From Acinetobacter kookii (GTDB lineage Bacteria; Pseudomonadota; Gammaproteobacteria; Pseudomonadales; Moraxellaceae): a DNA stretch of 56,411 bases. The notes under the pieces were generated by a model. That model saw only the letters and a list, made by a program, of their open reading frames with translations, had not been told where the DNA came from and made no database searches. The DNA lies in contig NZ_FMYO01000014.1 of the NCBI RefSeq assembly GCF_900096895.1, forward strand, positions 1-56,411, written 5' to 3'. Every line of letters begins with the position of its first letter. The first letter of the stretch is position 1. Both the position numbers and the translations under genes were made by a program. Shown one piece after another: positions 1 to 9,471 of the stretch.

Positions 1-65
1 ACGTTCAAAATCTTGTCTTAAAATGGGTTTGAGTAATTGATGAAATACGGTATTCTGATGTGACA

Positions 66-137
66 AAACCTGAGTCCTTTATAGTTAAAGTGTTTGTTTG
101 CACTTATATTTTAACTATTTAGACTCAGGTTTTTTTA
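66..137 (+). terminator. Long nested hairpin with T-run, probable terminator
   Basis: An 11-bp perfect outer stem (AAACCTGAGTC at 66-76 with GACTCAGGTTT at 122-132) is followed by a T-run on the + strand. An inner pairing, AGTTAAA with TTTTAACT plus GTG with CAC, makes it one long rod. It probably ends a + strand gene lying left of the window. It may also stop fumA transcripts coming from the other side, although the U-run on that side is short. Confidence 0.6.
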
Positions 138-194
138 TTTAAAGCAAACTATGGGACAGTAGTGCCCATTTGGGTGCTTTTTTAGCGTGCAATC

Positions 195-1721
195 TTAGTT
201 CGCAGCAGCATCAACCACTGGAATCTTACCAATTTTCGCTTGCCAGATTTTTGGCGCAGTCGCGTGAATAGAAGTACCATTGACATCAACCGCTACAGAT
301 ACAGGCATATCTTCAACTTTGAATTTGTAGATAGCTTCCATACCCAAGTCAGCAAAAGCCACAACTTCAGCTTCACGAACAGCTTTAGATACCAGGTAAG
401 CAGCACCACCTACAGCCATCAGGTAAGTTGCTTTATTGTCTTTGATGGCTTCAACCGCAGCAGGACCGCGATCAGCTTTACCAATCATTCCGTACAAGCC
501 AGTCGCTTCAAGCACTTGGCGAGTGAATTTGTCCATACGTGTTGCAGTTGTCGGACCAGCAGGGCCCACCACTTCGTCGCCTACAGGATCGACAGGGCCA
601 ACGTAGTAAATGAACTTGCCTTTAAGGTCTACAGGAAGTTCTTCACCGTTGTTCAGCATATCCACCATACGTTTGTGCGCAGCGTCACGACCGGTATAGA
701 TGGTACCGTTAAGTAATAAGGTATCGCCTGGTTTCCAGGAATTCATTTCTTCTTGGGTGATGTTGTCCAGGTCAACACGTTTAGAAGATGAAGAATCCCA
801 AGTGACAGCCGGATAGTCTTCAAGTTTAGGTGCTTGAATATGTGCAACACCTGAACCATCTAACTGGAAGTGTGCGTGACGAGTTGCAGCACAGTTTGGA
901 ATCATACCCACCGGTTTGCCTGCAGCATGACATGGATAATCTTTGATTTTGATATCAAGTACAGTGGTTAAGCCGCCAAGACCTTGCGCGCCAATACCCA
1001 ATGCATTTACTTTTTCGAAGATCTCGATACGGAGTTCTTCCATTTTGCTTTGTGGACCACGGCGAAGCAATTCGTCCATGTTGATCTCTTCCATCAATGC
1101 TTCTTTGGCAAGCATCATGGCTTTTTCAGCAGTACCACCGATACCGATACCGAGCATACCAGGAGGACACCAGCCTGCACCCATGGTTGGAACAGTTTTC
1201 AGTACCCAGTCCACGATAGAGTCAGATGGGTTCAACATGGCAAGTTTAGATTTGTTTTCTGAACCGCCACCCTTGGCAGCAACAGTAATGTCGACTTTGT
1301 TGCCCGGTACGAGTTTGTAGTGGATTACCGCAGGCGTGTTGTCTTTGGTATTTTTACGGCCAAATGCAGGATCAGCTAAAACTGATGCACGAAGTACGTT
1401 AGAGCTTTCCAGGTAACCTTGACGCACACCTTCATTGATTGCATCGTCCAGGCTCATGGTTAAATCAAATTTAACGTCTAAGCCCACTTCAAGAAATACG
1501 TTCACAATCCCGGTATCTTGGCAGATAGGACGGTGGCCTTCTGCACACATACGAGAGTTAATTAAGATTTGTGCAATAGCATCTTTTGCGGCTTTGTTCT
1601 CTTCACGATCATAGGCACGGCTCATCGCTTGGATGAAGTCTTGTGGATGATAGTAAGAAATGAACTGAAGCGCATCTTTTACCGATGTGATCAAGTCATC
1701 TTGCTTGATAATAGTTGTCAT
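195..1721 (-). CDS. fumA: Class I fumarate hydratase (iron-sulfur fumarase)
   Basis: This enzyme interconverts fumarate and malate in the TCA cycle, in the cytoplasm. The 508-residue length fits the oxygen-sensitive [4Fe-4S] class I family (FumA/FumB type). The three expected cluster cysteines are visible: C67 in ICQDTG, C185 in GWCPPG and C277 in PNCAATRH. The C-terminal half carries the SSSSKRVDL motif and the swivelling FumA C-terminal domain, including GPAGPTTATRMD. The ATG at 1721 is preceded by AAGAGATATTTGAT. A clear -10 lies about 40 bp further upstream. The gene stands alone between two intergenic regions. It could be named fumB, since class I paralogues are hard to tell apart. Confidence 0.95.
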   Translation of the reverse strand: MTTIIKQDDLITSVKDALQFISYYHPQDFIQAMSRAYDREENKAAKDAIAQILINSRMCAEGHRPICQDTGIVNVFLEVGLDVKFDLTMSLDDAINEGVRQGYLESSNVLRASVLADPAFGRKNTKDNTPAVIHYKLVPGNKVDITVAAKGGGSENKSKLAMLNPSDSIVDWVLKTVPTMGAGWCPPGMLGIGIGGTAEKAMMLAKEALMEEINMDELLRRGPQSKMEELRIEIFEKVNALGIGAQGLGGLTTVLDIKIKDYPCHAAGKPVGMIPNCAATRHAHFQLDGSGVAHIQAPKLEDYPAVTWDSSSSKRVDLDNITQEEMNSWKPGDTLLLNGTIYTGRDAAHKRMVDMLNNGEELPVDLKGKFIYYVGPVDPVGDEVVGPAGPTTATRMDKFTRQVLEATGLYGMIGKADRGPAAVEAIKDNKATYLMAVGGAAYLVSKAVREAEVVAFADLGMEAIYKFKVEDMPVSVAVDVNGTSIHATAPKIWQAKIGKIPVVDAAAN

Positions 1722-1761
1722 ATCAAATATCTCTTGAGCGGGCTGTTAGCTAGCGGGCTAA

Positions 1762-1767
1762 ATTATA
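1762..1767 (-). promoter_or_regulatory. Probable -10 box of the fumarase gene
   Basis: Read on the minus strand, a perfect TATAAT lies here, giving a leader of about 35 nt before the fumarase ATG at 1721. No good -35 is visible at 16-18 bp upstream (CCACAA at 17 bp), so an activator may be needed. Confidence 0.45.
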
Positions 1768-2204
1768 AGATAAAAAGCAGGTTTTGTGGGTATTTTGAAT
1801 GCTTTTTGGCCGAAAGTTTAATGGTGAATTTCAGCTCAGATGAACTGTTGTTTTTTGAGTGATTTTTGTCATAAAGATGACAAAAGGTAATTATTCTTCC
1901 GGGTAAATATTATATTTAAAATATTGATTAAACTGTTTTTAATTCGTTTGTTATTTTAAATTTCTGAAAAATAAAAGTTAAGTCTGATCTTTTTTAAATG
2001 AAGTTAGGTAAGATAATTTTGTCGTAAAACTTTTATGTAATAAGCACATAAAAGTTCATCTGATACATATAGACTCCTTTCAATTGTTCGAGTCATTGAT
2101 TTTTCTTTATGTCGTGCAGGGATAGGGTTTCGGTCAGCAAGAAGATGAGGTATAGGCTTTATCTTCTTTTTTTGCTTTAAATTTTCTCGAAATAAAAACA
2201 TGCT
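1768..2204. other. AT-rich intergenic region without a convincing gene
   Basis: This is the left part of a 635-bp gap between the fumarase and the methyltransferase. The only open frame (2004-2201, minus, 65 codons) is lysine/arginine-rich with no recognisable motif or good ribosome binding site, so I do not call it. The sequence is A/T-rich, with no strong hairpin seen. The right part of the gap is the octanucleotide array. Confidence 0.5.
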
Positions 2205-2300
2205 AAATCTTCAAATCTTCAAATCTTCAAATCTTCAAATCTTCAAATCTTCAAATCTTCAAATCTTCAAATCTTCAAATCTTCAAATCTTCAAATCTTC
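2205..2300. repeat. Octanucleotide tandem repeat, 12 perfect AAATCTTC copies
   Basis: Twelve uninterrupted copies of the 8-bp unit AAATCTTC run from 2205 to 2300, followed by a decayed copy (AAATCCTG). The array ends about 20 bp before a TATACT -10 box and 56 bp before the methyltransferase ATG. Perfect arrays of this kind are prone to slipped-strand mispairing. The reading frame of the methyltransferase is closed by a TGA at 2330, so a copy-number change would alter promoter spacing or upstream DNA rather than the protein. Confidence 0.97.
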
Positions 2301-2327
2301 AAATCCTGATCTCAATCTGCCTATACT
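2298..2327 (+). promoter_or_regulatory. Candidate methyltransferase promoter abutting the repeat array
   Basis: A TATACT hexamer at 2322-2327 is a good -10. At an 18-bp spacing the last repeat copy supplies TTCAAA (2298-2303), a partial match to TTGACA. Every repeat unit contains the same hexamer, so the -35 would be kept whatever the copy number. The call rests on pattern only. Confidence 0.4.
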
Positions 2328-2356
2328 ATTGAAAGGCACATTTAGAAAAACCACTC

Positions 2357-2968
2357 ATGAAAGATCAATCTGAGTTTGCGAAAAATATCATTAAAATTTA
2401 TAAGAAACATGCACGTGCGTGGACGGAATTACGCGGCCAGTTGCTGTATGAAAAAGCATGGCTCAATTATTTTCTTTCGCTGATTCCTGAACATGCTCAA
2501 ATACTGGATTTAGGTTGTGGTTCAGGCAAACCGATTGCTGCCTATTTAATTGAACAAGGGCATTCCGTAGTCGGGGTAGATAGTTCTGATGTCATGATTG
2601 AAATGGCTAAGCACAACTTTCCTGAACAGCACTGGATTCAGACAGATATGCGTCAGCTGGATTTAGGGCAAAAGTTTCAGGGGATTTTAGCGTGGGACAG
2701 TTTTTTTCATTTGACCCAAGATGATCAGCGCAAGATGTTTGCTCAGTTTTCTAGGTTTGCTGAGCAGGGCACGGTTTTAATGTTTACCAGTGGGCCTGCT
2801 GCAGGTGAGGCGATAGGGGATATGTTTGGTGATGTACTGTATCATGCCAGTTTGTCACAGCAGGAATATCGACAATTGTTAAAAGATCATGGCTATGAGG
2901 TTGTGAAAATGCTCGCGGAAGATCCCGACTGTGCTGGGCATACGGTGTGGTTGGCACAGAAGTTGTGA
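2357..2968 (+). CDS. Class I SAM-dependent methyltransferase, small, substrate unknown
   Basis: This 203-residue cytoplasmic protein has a Rossmann-fold methyltransferase core. Motif I is LDLGCGSGKP (residues 50-59), the acidic end of strand 2 is VVGVDSS (71-77), and the later strands read TDMRQLDL (96-103) and LAWDSFFHL (111-119). Its UbiE/Tam-like layout suggests a small-molecule substrate, which cannot be named from sequence. The gene is alone on the + strand between a minus-strand fumarase and a minus-strand orphan. Its promoter adjoins a 12-copy octamer array, so expression may switch or vary. There is an in-frame TGA at 2330, so the ATG at 2357 is the first usable start. Confidence 0.85.
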   Translation: MKDQSEFAKNIIKIYKKHARAWTELRGQLLYEKAWLNYFLSLIPEHAQILDLGCGSGKPIAAYLIEQGHSVVGVDSSDVMIEMAKHNFPEQHWIQTDMRQLDLGQKFQGILAWDSFFHLTQDDQRKMFAQFSRFAEQGTVLMFTSGPAAGEAIGDMFGDVLYHASLSQQEYRQLLKDHGYEVVKMLAEDPDCAGHTVWLAQKL

Positions 2969-3026
2969 TTTAGTCATGCTAAATAATAATGTGGAACAAT
3001 GATTGAGAATTGAGCGTGAAAAACCA

Positions 3027-3057
3027 TAAAAAAAGCCCATTCGAGGGTGAGTGGGCT
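3027..3057 (-). terminator. Rho-independent terminator of the 3141-3638 gene
   Basis: On the minus strand an AGCCCA/TGGGCT stem (3034-3039 and 3052-3057) is followed by a run of seven T. It lies about 85 bp past the stop codon of the minus-strand orphan gene. Confidence 0.75.
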
Positions 3058-3140
3058 ATAAAACTAGAATCAACATATTGAATTATAAAACAATTTCAAA
3101 AGGATTGCGTATAAGCTGTCTTATGTTAATTTTAGGTTTT

Positions 3141-3638
3141 CTAATCATTCCAAGAAAAGTGTAAATAATAATAGTCATCTTGATATGTAACTACATAATC
3201 AAGATAACAAACATCAAATGAGCTGTTATCTAACGAATATAGCTTTAACTCATATTCTGAAATGCTTTCTAGGAGCTCTATAATTTTTGAAATTATATTT
3301 TTTTTAACAGTCTCATAATAATTTGAAATTGGGAAATCATAACCAAAGAGCCATTCATTTAAGGATTTATTAAGCTCCGTTTTCCAATCTAATATTGGTT
3401 CATATGTAAAATCTAGTTTAGAAAATGGAAAGTGATTTAATTCAGAATATCTTATTGATTCCCTGGTAAAAAATTCTGTGAGACTACTTTGAAGTGAACC
3501 TTTTCTATATATAGGCTCTATATAAAAATCATATGCTACAGTACGACTGTTTAAAGTAGCCATGCAGTCTAAATAAGTATTTAAAATAAATAATTTATGA
3601 TCAGTTTTGGATTTGTTTTGAACATCAATTTTCAACAT
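3141..3638 (-). CDS. Unknown AT-rich orphan protein, possible immunity-like protein
   Basis: I do not recognise this 165-residue protein. It has no signal peptide or membrane segment, and is rich in Tyr, Asn, Leu and Ser with many AT-rich codons, unlike its neighbours. The C-terminus, YYYLHFSWND, and the small acidic aromatic-rich make-up are reminiscent of orphan immunity proteins of contact-dependent or Rhs toxins, but that is a guess. It has its own terminator downstream, and a pta terminator separates it from the acetate operon. The ribosome binding site before the ATG at 3638 is weak. It is probably a horizontally acquired single gene. Confidence 0.7.
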   Translation of the reverse strand: MLKIDVQNKSKTDHKLFILNTYLDCMATLNSRTVAYDFYIEPIYRKGSLQSSLTEFFTRESIRYSELNHFPFSKLDFTYEPILDWKTELNKSLNEWLFGYDFPISNYYETVKKNIISKIIELLESISEYELKLYSLDNSSFDVCYLDYVVTYQDDYYYLHFSWND

Positions 3639-3710
3639 TCTAAGAGTTCTATTGAATTAAAGAGTTTGGAATAGTTTAACATAATGGCTGTTATACTAAA
3701 TCTACACATA

Positions 3711-3745
3711 AAAAAACCACCCGATTTTTCAATCAGATGGTTTGG
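3711..3745 (-). terminator. Rho-independent terminator of the ackA-pta operon
   Basis: Read on the minus strand, a 10-bp stem with G-U pairs (CCATCTGATT with AATCGGGTGG) and a GAAA loop is followed by seven T. It starts about 20 bp after the pta stop codon. Confidence 0.85.
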
Positions 3746-3763
3746 AAAACTTAGATTTACGAA

Positions 3764-5908
3764 TTATTGAGCAGCTTGTTGCTCTGCCTGAATCGCAGTC
3801 AATGCAATGGTAAACACGATGTCATCCACCAATGCACCACGTGACAAGTCATTCACCGGCTTATTTAAACCTTGCAGCATTGGTCCCACGCTCACTACAT
3901 TTGCTGAACGTTGTACTGCTTTATAGGTGGTGTTCCCTGTGTTGAGGTCCGGGAAAATAAAGACATTGGCACGACCTGCAACAGGTGAGCCTGGCGCTTT
4001 TGACTGTCCAACACTTTCAACCGATGCTGCATCGTATTGCAATGGACCATCAATCAGTAAATCTGGACGGCGTTGCTTGGCAATTTCAGTCGCTTTCGCC
4101 ACTTTTTCTACATCCGCACCTGCACCCGAAGTACCGGTTGAATAAGAAATCATCGCGATGCGCGGGTCAATACCAAACGCTTTAGCCGAGTCTGCAGATT
4201 GAATGGCAATTTCAGCCAGTTGTTCTGCATCTGGATCAGGATTAATCGCACAGTCACCATAGACATAGACTTCATCTGGCAGCAGCATAAAGAACACAGA
4301 AGATACCAGTGAATAATCCGGTGCAGTCTTAATTAACTGGAATGCAGGACGAACCGTATTGGCTGTCGTGTGAACTGCACCTGACACCAGGCCATCCACC
4401 TGATCAAGAGCCAGCATCATGGTACCTAAAACTACCGTATCTTGTAGCTGATCACGCGCCTGTAACTCGTTGAGTTTGCCTTTACGTAGATCAACCATTT
4501 TTTCGACATAATTCTCGCGAATCAGGTCTGGGTCAAGAATTTCCAGATCATGCGGTAATTCAATTCCACGTGCTTTTGCTACTTCAACCACAGCTTCAGG
4601 TTTTGCCAGCAGAATACAGTGGGCAATTCCACGAGACTGACAGATTGCTGCGGCCTGAATGGTACGTGGTTCATCTCCTTCAGGAAGAACAATGCGCTTT
4701 TTCGCTGCAATTGATTTTTGTACCAGTTCATGACGGAATGCAGAAGGGGATAAACGTGGTTTATGGGCATCGCTGATTAACTGCGTCAACCAGTCTGCAT
4801 TGATGTGGCTGGCCACGAAACGGGTCACCTGCTCAGCACGTTCGGTATCATCTACCGGAATTTCATTGCTTAAGTTCAGCAATTGTTGTGCTGTGTCAAA
4901 AGTACTCAATTTGGTGTGTAAAATTGGCAAGCCATTTTTGATTGCTGTTTGACAGAATTCTAAAGCTTGAGTGCTTGGTGCCTGATGTTCAGTTAAAACC
5001 AAACCTGCAAGTGGAATGCCATTACTGCTTGCCAAGCTACTTGCAAGCAAGACATCAACACGATCAGAACCGCTGATGATGAGTTCACCTGCCACGAATT
5101 TATGCATTTCGTGTTCAATATTGGACGCAATTAAGCTGCTGTGTAATACACGGCGCTGTTTTGCCTCGCCCTGGTTAATCCATTCAGCTGAAATATGTGC
5201 AGCCAAGTCAGACATGCGTGGCACACTTAAAGTGTTGCTGAATGGAACTAAGCCAATCACTGGCATACAGTCTTTACCAATCATTGGGTGCGTGGTCTGA
5301 ATCGCACTCACAAATCGGTTGGTATCGCTAATTAAACGCAGGTTTGGATCAAGCGTAACAGGAATTTGTGCAGAATCTTCCGGCAAGCCTTTGGTACGCA
5401 TGAACAATACGCCTGCAGTACGCTCGCAAGTCGCACCACCAAAGAAACGTAACTGGTTATCAACTTTTGCCGCAGTTTTTGCTGCGTTGTTAATGTCGGC
5501 ATTGCTGACAATAATCACTTTGGCATCAAGCGCTTTTGCCAGAGTGGCATTGAGTTCTGTTGCATAAGGATCGCGTCCGTTTGGTAGCACGCCTTCTACA
5601 ATAATGACATCGTGATGTTTGGAAATTTCACGGTGTAAACGTACTGCATCTTCAAGCAGCTCGTCATTTTCATCATTTTTTAAACGTTCAGTCAGGGCCG
5701 CATAGGAAATCGGTTCAACGGTTTCATGCTTGAACAGGTGACGATACAGTGCAGTGGTGCGGTCTGCTTCAGGCTGTAATTCTTGAGAGAAAGGCTTTAG
5801 AAAACCTGCTTTTATGCCTTGGCATTCCAGTGCATAAATTAAACCAAGACATGCAGACGTTAAGCCAACACCAATTTCTGTAGGAACCAAAAGTATTGTT
5901 TTCATCAT
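3764..5908 (-). CDS. pta: Phosphate acetyltransferase, long form with DRTGG domain
   Basis: Pta converts acetyl-CoA and phosphate to acetyl phosphate and CoA. With acetate kinase it forms the reversible acetate pathway. At 714 residues this is the long enterobacterial-type form. It has an N-terminal BioD-like P-loop-fold domain (about 1-200, start MKTILLVPTEIGVGLT), a central DRTGG regulatory domain (about 210-330) and the C-terminal catalytic PTA domain (about 385-710, with RIVLPEGDEPRT near its start, VSGAVHT and KAPGSPVAGRANVFIFPDL). It lies 52 bp downstream of ackA on the same strand and ends in a strong terminator. Two ATG codons stand in tandem at the start, and either may be used. Confidence 0.97.
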   Translation of the reverse strand: MMKTILLVPTEIGVGLTSACLGLIYALECQGIKAGFLKPFSQELQPEADRTTALYRHLFKHETVEPISYAALTERLKNDENDELLEDAVRLHREISKHHDVIIVEGVLPNGRDPYATELNATLAKALDAKVIIVSNADINNAAKTAAKVDNQLRFFGGATCERTAGVLFMRTKGLPEDSAQIPVTLDPNLRLISDTNRFVSAIQTTHPMIGKDCMPVIGLVPFSNTLSVPRMSDLAAHISAEWINQGEAKQRRVLHSSLIASNIEHEMHKFVAGELIISGSDRVDVLLASSLASSNGIPLAGLVLTEHQAPSTQALEFCQTAIKNGLPILHTKLSTFDTAQQLLNLSNEIPVDDTERAEQVTRFVASHINADWLTQLISDAHKPRLSPSAFRHELVQKSIAAKKRIVLPEGDEPRTIQAAAICQSRGIAHCILLAKPEAVVEVAKARGIELPHDLEILDPDLIRENYVEKMVDLRKGKLNELQARDQLQDTVVLGTMMLALDQVDGLVSGAVHTTANTVRPAFQLIKTAPDYSLVSSVFFMLLPDEVYVYGDCAINPDPDAEQLAEIAIQSADSAKAFGIDPRIAMISYSTGTSGAGADVEKVAKATEIAKQRRPDLLIDGPLQYDAASVESVGQSKAPGSPVAGRANVFIFPDLNTGNTTYKAVQRSANVVSVGPMLQGLNKPVNDLSRGALVDDIVFTIALTAIQAEQQAAQ

Positions 5909-5960
5909 TTTTTTTAAATCATAAAGGGATTTATTGAAAGCATACGTAGACTACAATTGC

Positions 5961-7181
5961 TTAAGCAATCGTAGCCTCACATTCAGGCTTTTTTGCAGCT
6001 GACTGATTCACCTCTTCTACAACGTGTGCAGTTTCTTTAGCAATACGGCCTTCTTCATCAGTTGGAATGACCCAGATTTGAGGGCCTGTGCCAGCATCAA
6101 TACGACCTTCTGTACCGCGTTTCAAATTATCGTTTTGTTCTTTGCTTAAGTTGAAACCGAAATGAGGTAAGTAAGCCATGGTCTTTTCACGGATATAAGC
6201 CGAGTTTTCGCCAATGCCGCCGGTAAAGAACAGGCCATCAAGGCGCGGCAAGCCACAGCTTAAAGCAGCCAGAGATTTAGCCAGACGGTAGCAGAATACT
6301 TCAATGGCCAGCGTTGCATCTTCATTGCCTTGTTCTGATGCTTCAATCAGGGTACGCATGTCATTTGAAAGGTTGTCTGATAAACCGAGCAAGCCACTTT
6401 CCTTGTTCAGCATCTTGTCAATTTTATAGACATCCCAGCCCAGGTTTGCAGCCAGGAAGCTATGCAAACTTGGATCGACATCGCCGCTACGGGTGCCCAT
6501 CACAATGCCTTCAAGCGGGGTTAAGCCCATTGAAGTGTCTACACTTTGTCCATTCCAGATGGCACAAGTCGAGCTGCCATTGCCTAAATGAGCTGTTAAC
6601 CAGCCACCTTGTTTCAAGCTGCCAGCCAATTCAGAACCACGTTCAGAAACATAAGCGTGACTGGTACCGTGGAAACCGTAACGGCGCACATTGTGTTCTG
6701 TATATAGGAATTTTGGCAATGCATAACGGTAAGCATGCGCTGGCATAGTCTGGTGGAATGCGGTATCAAAAACTGCCACTTGTGGAAGTTCCGGGAACAA
6801 ACGCATAGTGGCATCAATACCGACCAAATGCGCAGGGTTGTGTAAAGGCGCAAGTGGTGTTGCTGCACGAATACGTTCTACAATTTCTTCATTTAATAAT
6901 TCTGCTTTGGTCAATGTACCGCCGTGTACCACACGGTGACCAATCGCTTGTGGATTATAATGAGATAAGCGTTCTAAGATGGTTTCCAGTGCCTTTTCAT
7001 GATCAGCATGTGGAATGGATAGTTCAAGGGGTTCACCGCCCGCAGTGATCCCTTTAATACGGGCGTCAGCAGCCCCCAGGTTTTCTGCGAGACCAAAGAT
7101 ACGGTCTTCACGGCGCTCAGAAACCAACGCATATTTGATTGAAGAAGATCCGCAGTTAATTACTAATACTGATGTAGACAC
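5961..7181 (-). CDS. ackA: Acetate kinase
   Basis: AckA catalyses acetyl phosphate + ADP to acetate + ATP, and the reverse, in the cytoplasm. The 406 residues match the family length. Visible signatures are [11 protein letters not shown] (7-17), GHRVVHGG (81-88), [29 protein letters not shown] and [11 protein letters not shown], plus the C-terminal FTGGIGEN. It is the first gene of the ackA-pta operon. The 313 bp upstream hold its promoter, which I could not place with confidence. Confidence 0.97.
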   Translation of the reverse strand: MSTSVLVINCGSSSIKYALVSERREDRIFGLAENLGAADARIKGITAGGEPLELSIPHADHEKALETILERLSHYNPQAIGHRVVHGGTLTKAELLNEEIVERIRAATPLAPLHNPAHLVGIDATMRLFPELPQVAVFDTAFHQTMPAHAYRYALPKFLYTEHNVRRYGFHGTSHAYVSERGSELAGSLKQGGWLTAHLGNGSSTCAIWNGQSVDTSMGLTPLEGIVMGTRSGDVDPSLHSFLAANLGWDVYKIDKMLNKESGLLGLSDNLSNDMRTLIEASEQGNEDATLAIEVFCYRLAKSLAALSCGLPRLDGLFFTGGIGENSAYIREKTMAYLPHFGFNLSKEQNDNLKRGTEGRIDAGTGPQIWVIPTDEEGRIAKETAHVVEEVNQSAAKKPECEATIA

Positions 7182-7494
7182 GTTTTCTTACCCAAATTTT
7201 AATTGAAATATTCATCCATAACGTTGATCTGAACGCAGTTTTGTTTATTGATGCAATTTAGATCAGTGATAATGTTTTAACATGCGATTTTTTTTTGTCC
7301 TAGATAGACTTTAGGAGATTAGACTTAAGCACTATCGACCCAATAACTAATAATAATTAAAATTTATCAGTTAATAGATTTCATTTATTAATAAAATAGT
7401 ACCCGATCATAAAATGTTTACTAGAAGCCCATTTTCAAAGCTAGAATGGCATGCATGATGTATTTTGAGCAGGGCATTCCTGTTGTATTATTGC
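7182..7494. other. AT-rich gap upstream of ackA, no gene seen
   Basis: This 313-bp spacer has no open frame with coding character. It must carry the ackA promoter on the minus strand and the 3' end of the small membrane-protein transcript. No clear hairpin terminator is visible. Confidence 0.4.
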
Positions 7495-7896
7495 TTACTT
7501 TTGATACTTTATTTCTGACCAGCGTACAATGACATAGGCAATCAATGCCACCATAAAAAAGACCAGCATCATCCAGGCCAGACCTTGTAAGGTTTCAATA
7601 ATGGTCCGGTAAATTTCCAGTACCCAGCGCTCTTGGGTCAGTTCAATCACAATTTTCTTGTCATTCTCTGTATAGGTCAGGGGCGTGATGTATTTTTCCA
7701 TATCGTAAATACGAATGCCGGAAGATGTGCCGACCACCATGCCGGCAAATTTGGTGTATTTTGCCCAGGCTTCATGAATCGGGTCGTGAATGATACGTGC
7801 CAAAATGGCATTAATAGAATTGGAAAAAATTTTCATTACTGCAAAAGAAACCAGTAATGCCAGTAAAAAGGTACAAATGATTAAATAATAAAACAT
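7495..7896 (-). CDS. Small two-TM membrane protein, unknown function
   Basis: This 133-residue protein has an N-terminal hydrophobic helix (about 2-25), a polar middle segment of about 75 residues, and a second hydrophobic helix (about 104-125) ending in a basic tail (VRWSEIKYQK). That predicts an inner-membrane protein whose central loop lies on one side of the membrane. I see no catalytic motif. The ATG at 7896 has a good AAGGA ribosome binding site 7-8 bp upstream. It lies between ackA and proA, all on the minus strand but spaced as separate units. Probably a genus-conserved hypothetical. Confidence 0.75.
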   Translation of the reverse strand: MFYYLIICTFLLALLVSFAVMKIFSNSINAILARIIHDPIHEAWAKYTKFAGMVVGTSSGIRIYDMEKYITPLTYTENDKKIVIELTQERWVLEIYRTIIETLQGLAWMMLVFFMVALIAYVIVRWSEIKYQK

Positions 7897-8022
7897 GCGA
7901 TTTTCCTTATATCTTTCTCATTATTTTTATCATGTTACAAAATTTAAGATGGGGATAGTGTAGTCGCTGTGTTCAGCCTCATGCCTGAAACTGAACACCA
8001 AAAGATTCTTTAAATAGAGGGC

Positions 8023-9288
8023 TTATTGGCGAATTTGACCGTCCCCAAATACCACCCATTTTTGCGAAGTCAGGCCTTCCAGACCGACTGGGCCACGCGC
8101 ATGAATCTTGTCGGTCGAAATGCCGATTTCAGCACCCAGACCATATTCAAAACCGTCGGCAAAACGGGTAGAGGCATTGATCATCACTGAGCTTGAATCG
8201 ACACGGGCCAGGAACTGACGCGCCAGGCTGAAGTTTTCGGTAATGATGGCATCGGTATGGTGTGAACCATATTTGTTAATATGATCAATGGCTTCATCGA
8301 TTCCGCTAACCACTTTAACCGCTAAAATCGGGCCTAAATATTCAGTGTACCAATCTTCTTCGCTGGCCGGTTTGACGTTTGAACCGAGAATGCGCTGGGT
8401 TTCACGACAGCCACGCAGTTCCACCTGTTTTTCTGCATACAGTTCAGCAATGCTTGGCAAGAAATCTTCGGCAATTTTCTCATCCACCAGCAAGGTTTCC
8501 ATGGCATTACATACGCCGTAACGATGGGTCTTGGCATTTAATGCAATCGGCAGGGCTTTTTGCAAATCGGCCTGTGCTTCAACAAAGACATGGCAGTTGC
8601 CGTCCAGATGCTTAATCACCGGAATACGTGCTTCATTGCTGATCCGTTCAATCAGGCCTTTGCCTCCACGTGGAACAATCACATCCACATATTCAGACAT
8701 GGTAATCAGGTGTCCGACTGCGGCACGATCAGCCGTATTGATCACCTGTACCGAAGTTTCAGGCAAACCCGAAGCCTTTAGACCATGCTGAATCGCTTCA
8801 GCAATTGCCTTGTTGGATTGCAGGGCTTCCGAACCGCCACGCAAAATAATGGCATTGCCTGATTTCAAGGCCAGTGAGGCGGCTTCCAGCGTCACGTTTG
8901 GACGTGATTCGTAAATCATGCCGACGACGCCCAAAGGCACCCGCATTTTCCCAAGCTGGATGCCTGAAGGACGGTAAGCCAGGTCAGTGATTTCCCCAAT
9001 CGGGTCAACCAGACTCATGACATCTTTCAAGCCATGCAGCATGCCTTTAAAGCGGCTGGGGGTAAGTTCTAAGCGATCAAGTAATGCACTGTCCAAATGA
9101 TTGTTACGACCATTGGTCATATCAATTTGGTTGGCAGCCAGAATTGCAGCTTCACTGTCTTGTAATGCAGTGTAAATTGCAGATAAGGCATTGTTTTTGG
9201 TTTGGGTAGAAGCGCTTGCTAACACGCGAGAAGCTTGGCGTGCCTGTTGTCCTACCGTTTGCATATATTGTTCAATCGAATCTTGCAT
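8023..9288 (-). CDS. proA: Glutamate-5-semialdehyde dehydrogenase (gamma-glutamyl phosphate reductase)
   Basis: ProA reduces gamma-glutamyl phosphate to glutamate semialdehyde with NADPH, the second step of proline synthesis. The protein is 421 residues, normal for the family. Signatures include the aldehyde dehydrogenase-like core [17 protein letters not shown], the catalytic cysteine in GVCNAMET, and the C-terminal signature from [12 protein letters not shown] through GLGAEIGIS. The proB partner is not adjacent; proC lies about 31 kb away in this window. Confidence 0.97.
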   Translation of the reverse strand: MQDSIEQYMQTVGQQARQASRVLASASTQTKNNALSAIYTALQDSEAAILAANQIDMTNGRNNHLDSALLDRLELTPSRFKGMLHGLKDVMSLVDPIGEITDLAYRPSGIQLGKMRVPLGVVGMIYESRPNVTLEAASLALKSGNAIILRGGSEALQSNKAIAEAIQHGLKASGLPETSVQVINTADRAAVGHLITMSEYVDVIVPRGGKGLIERISNEARIPVIKHLDGNCHVFVEAQADLQKALPIALNAKTHRYGVCNAMETLLVDEKIAEDFLPSIAELYAEKQVELRGCRETQRILGSNVKPASEEDWYTEYLGPILAVKVVSGIDEAIDHINKYGSHHTDAIITENFSLARQFLARVDSSSVMINASTRFADGFEYGLGAEIGISTDKIHARGPVGLEGLTSQKWVVFGDGQIRQ

Positions 9289-9443
9289 AGCGGTTTGATC
9301 ACTTAGAAATTACATCTTTGATAGTAACAGTCTGGAACCCGACAATGAAGCATCTGCTTGGAAAAAAGTCCCTGAAACTTTCAGGCTGTTAATATTTTGA
9401 AATCCTTTTCTAGGTAAATTTAGATAAGTGGTCATGGAATCAG

Positions 9444-9471
9444 TTGCTTGGGCAAGCATCCTCTGTATATT
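9444..9471 (+). promoter_or_regulatory. Candidate promoter of the hydrolase-PilZ gene
   Basis: TTGCTT (9444-9449) and TATATT (9466-9471) are 16 bp apart. A small inverted repeat, TTGC-TTGG-GCAA, overlaps the -35. The 5' leader would be about 115 nt. The rest of the 303-bp gap between proA and this gene shows nothing else convincing. Confidence 0.35.

Noticed and set aside
1..45. End of a plus-strand gene at the left edge
   Set aside because: The terminator at 66-137 suggests one, but the stretch is too short to choose between frames (stops at 30-32 and 38-40).
2004..2201. A 65-codon minus-strand open frame ending at the repeat array
   Set aside because: Biased toward Lys/Arg in AT-rich DNA, no ribosome binding site, no motif, and it starts at the array edge by chance.
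2205..2300. CRISPR-like appearance of the repeat array
   Set aside because: The 8-bp units are adjacent with no spacers, and no cas genes exist in the window.
2200..2373. An open frame through the octamer array (ATG at 2200) that overlaps the methyltransferase start and could fuse to it after a copy-number change
   Set aside because: The frame of the methyltransferase has a TGA at 2330, after the array, so no copy number can give a fusion. No ribosome binding site precedes the ATG at 2200.
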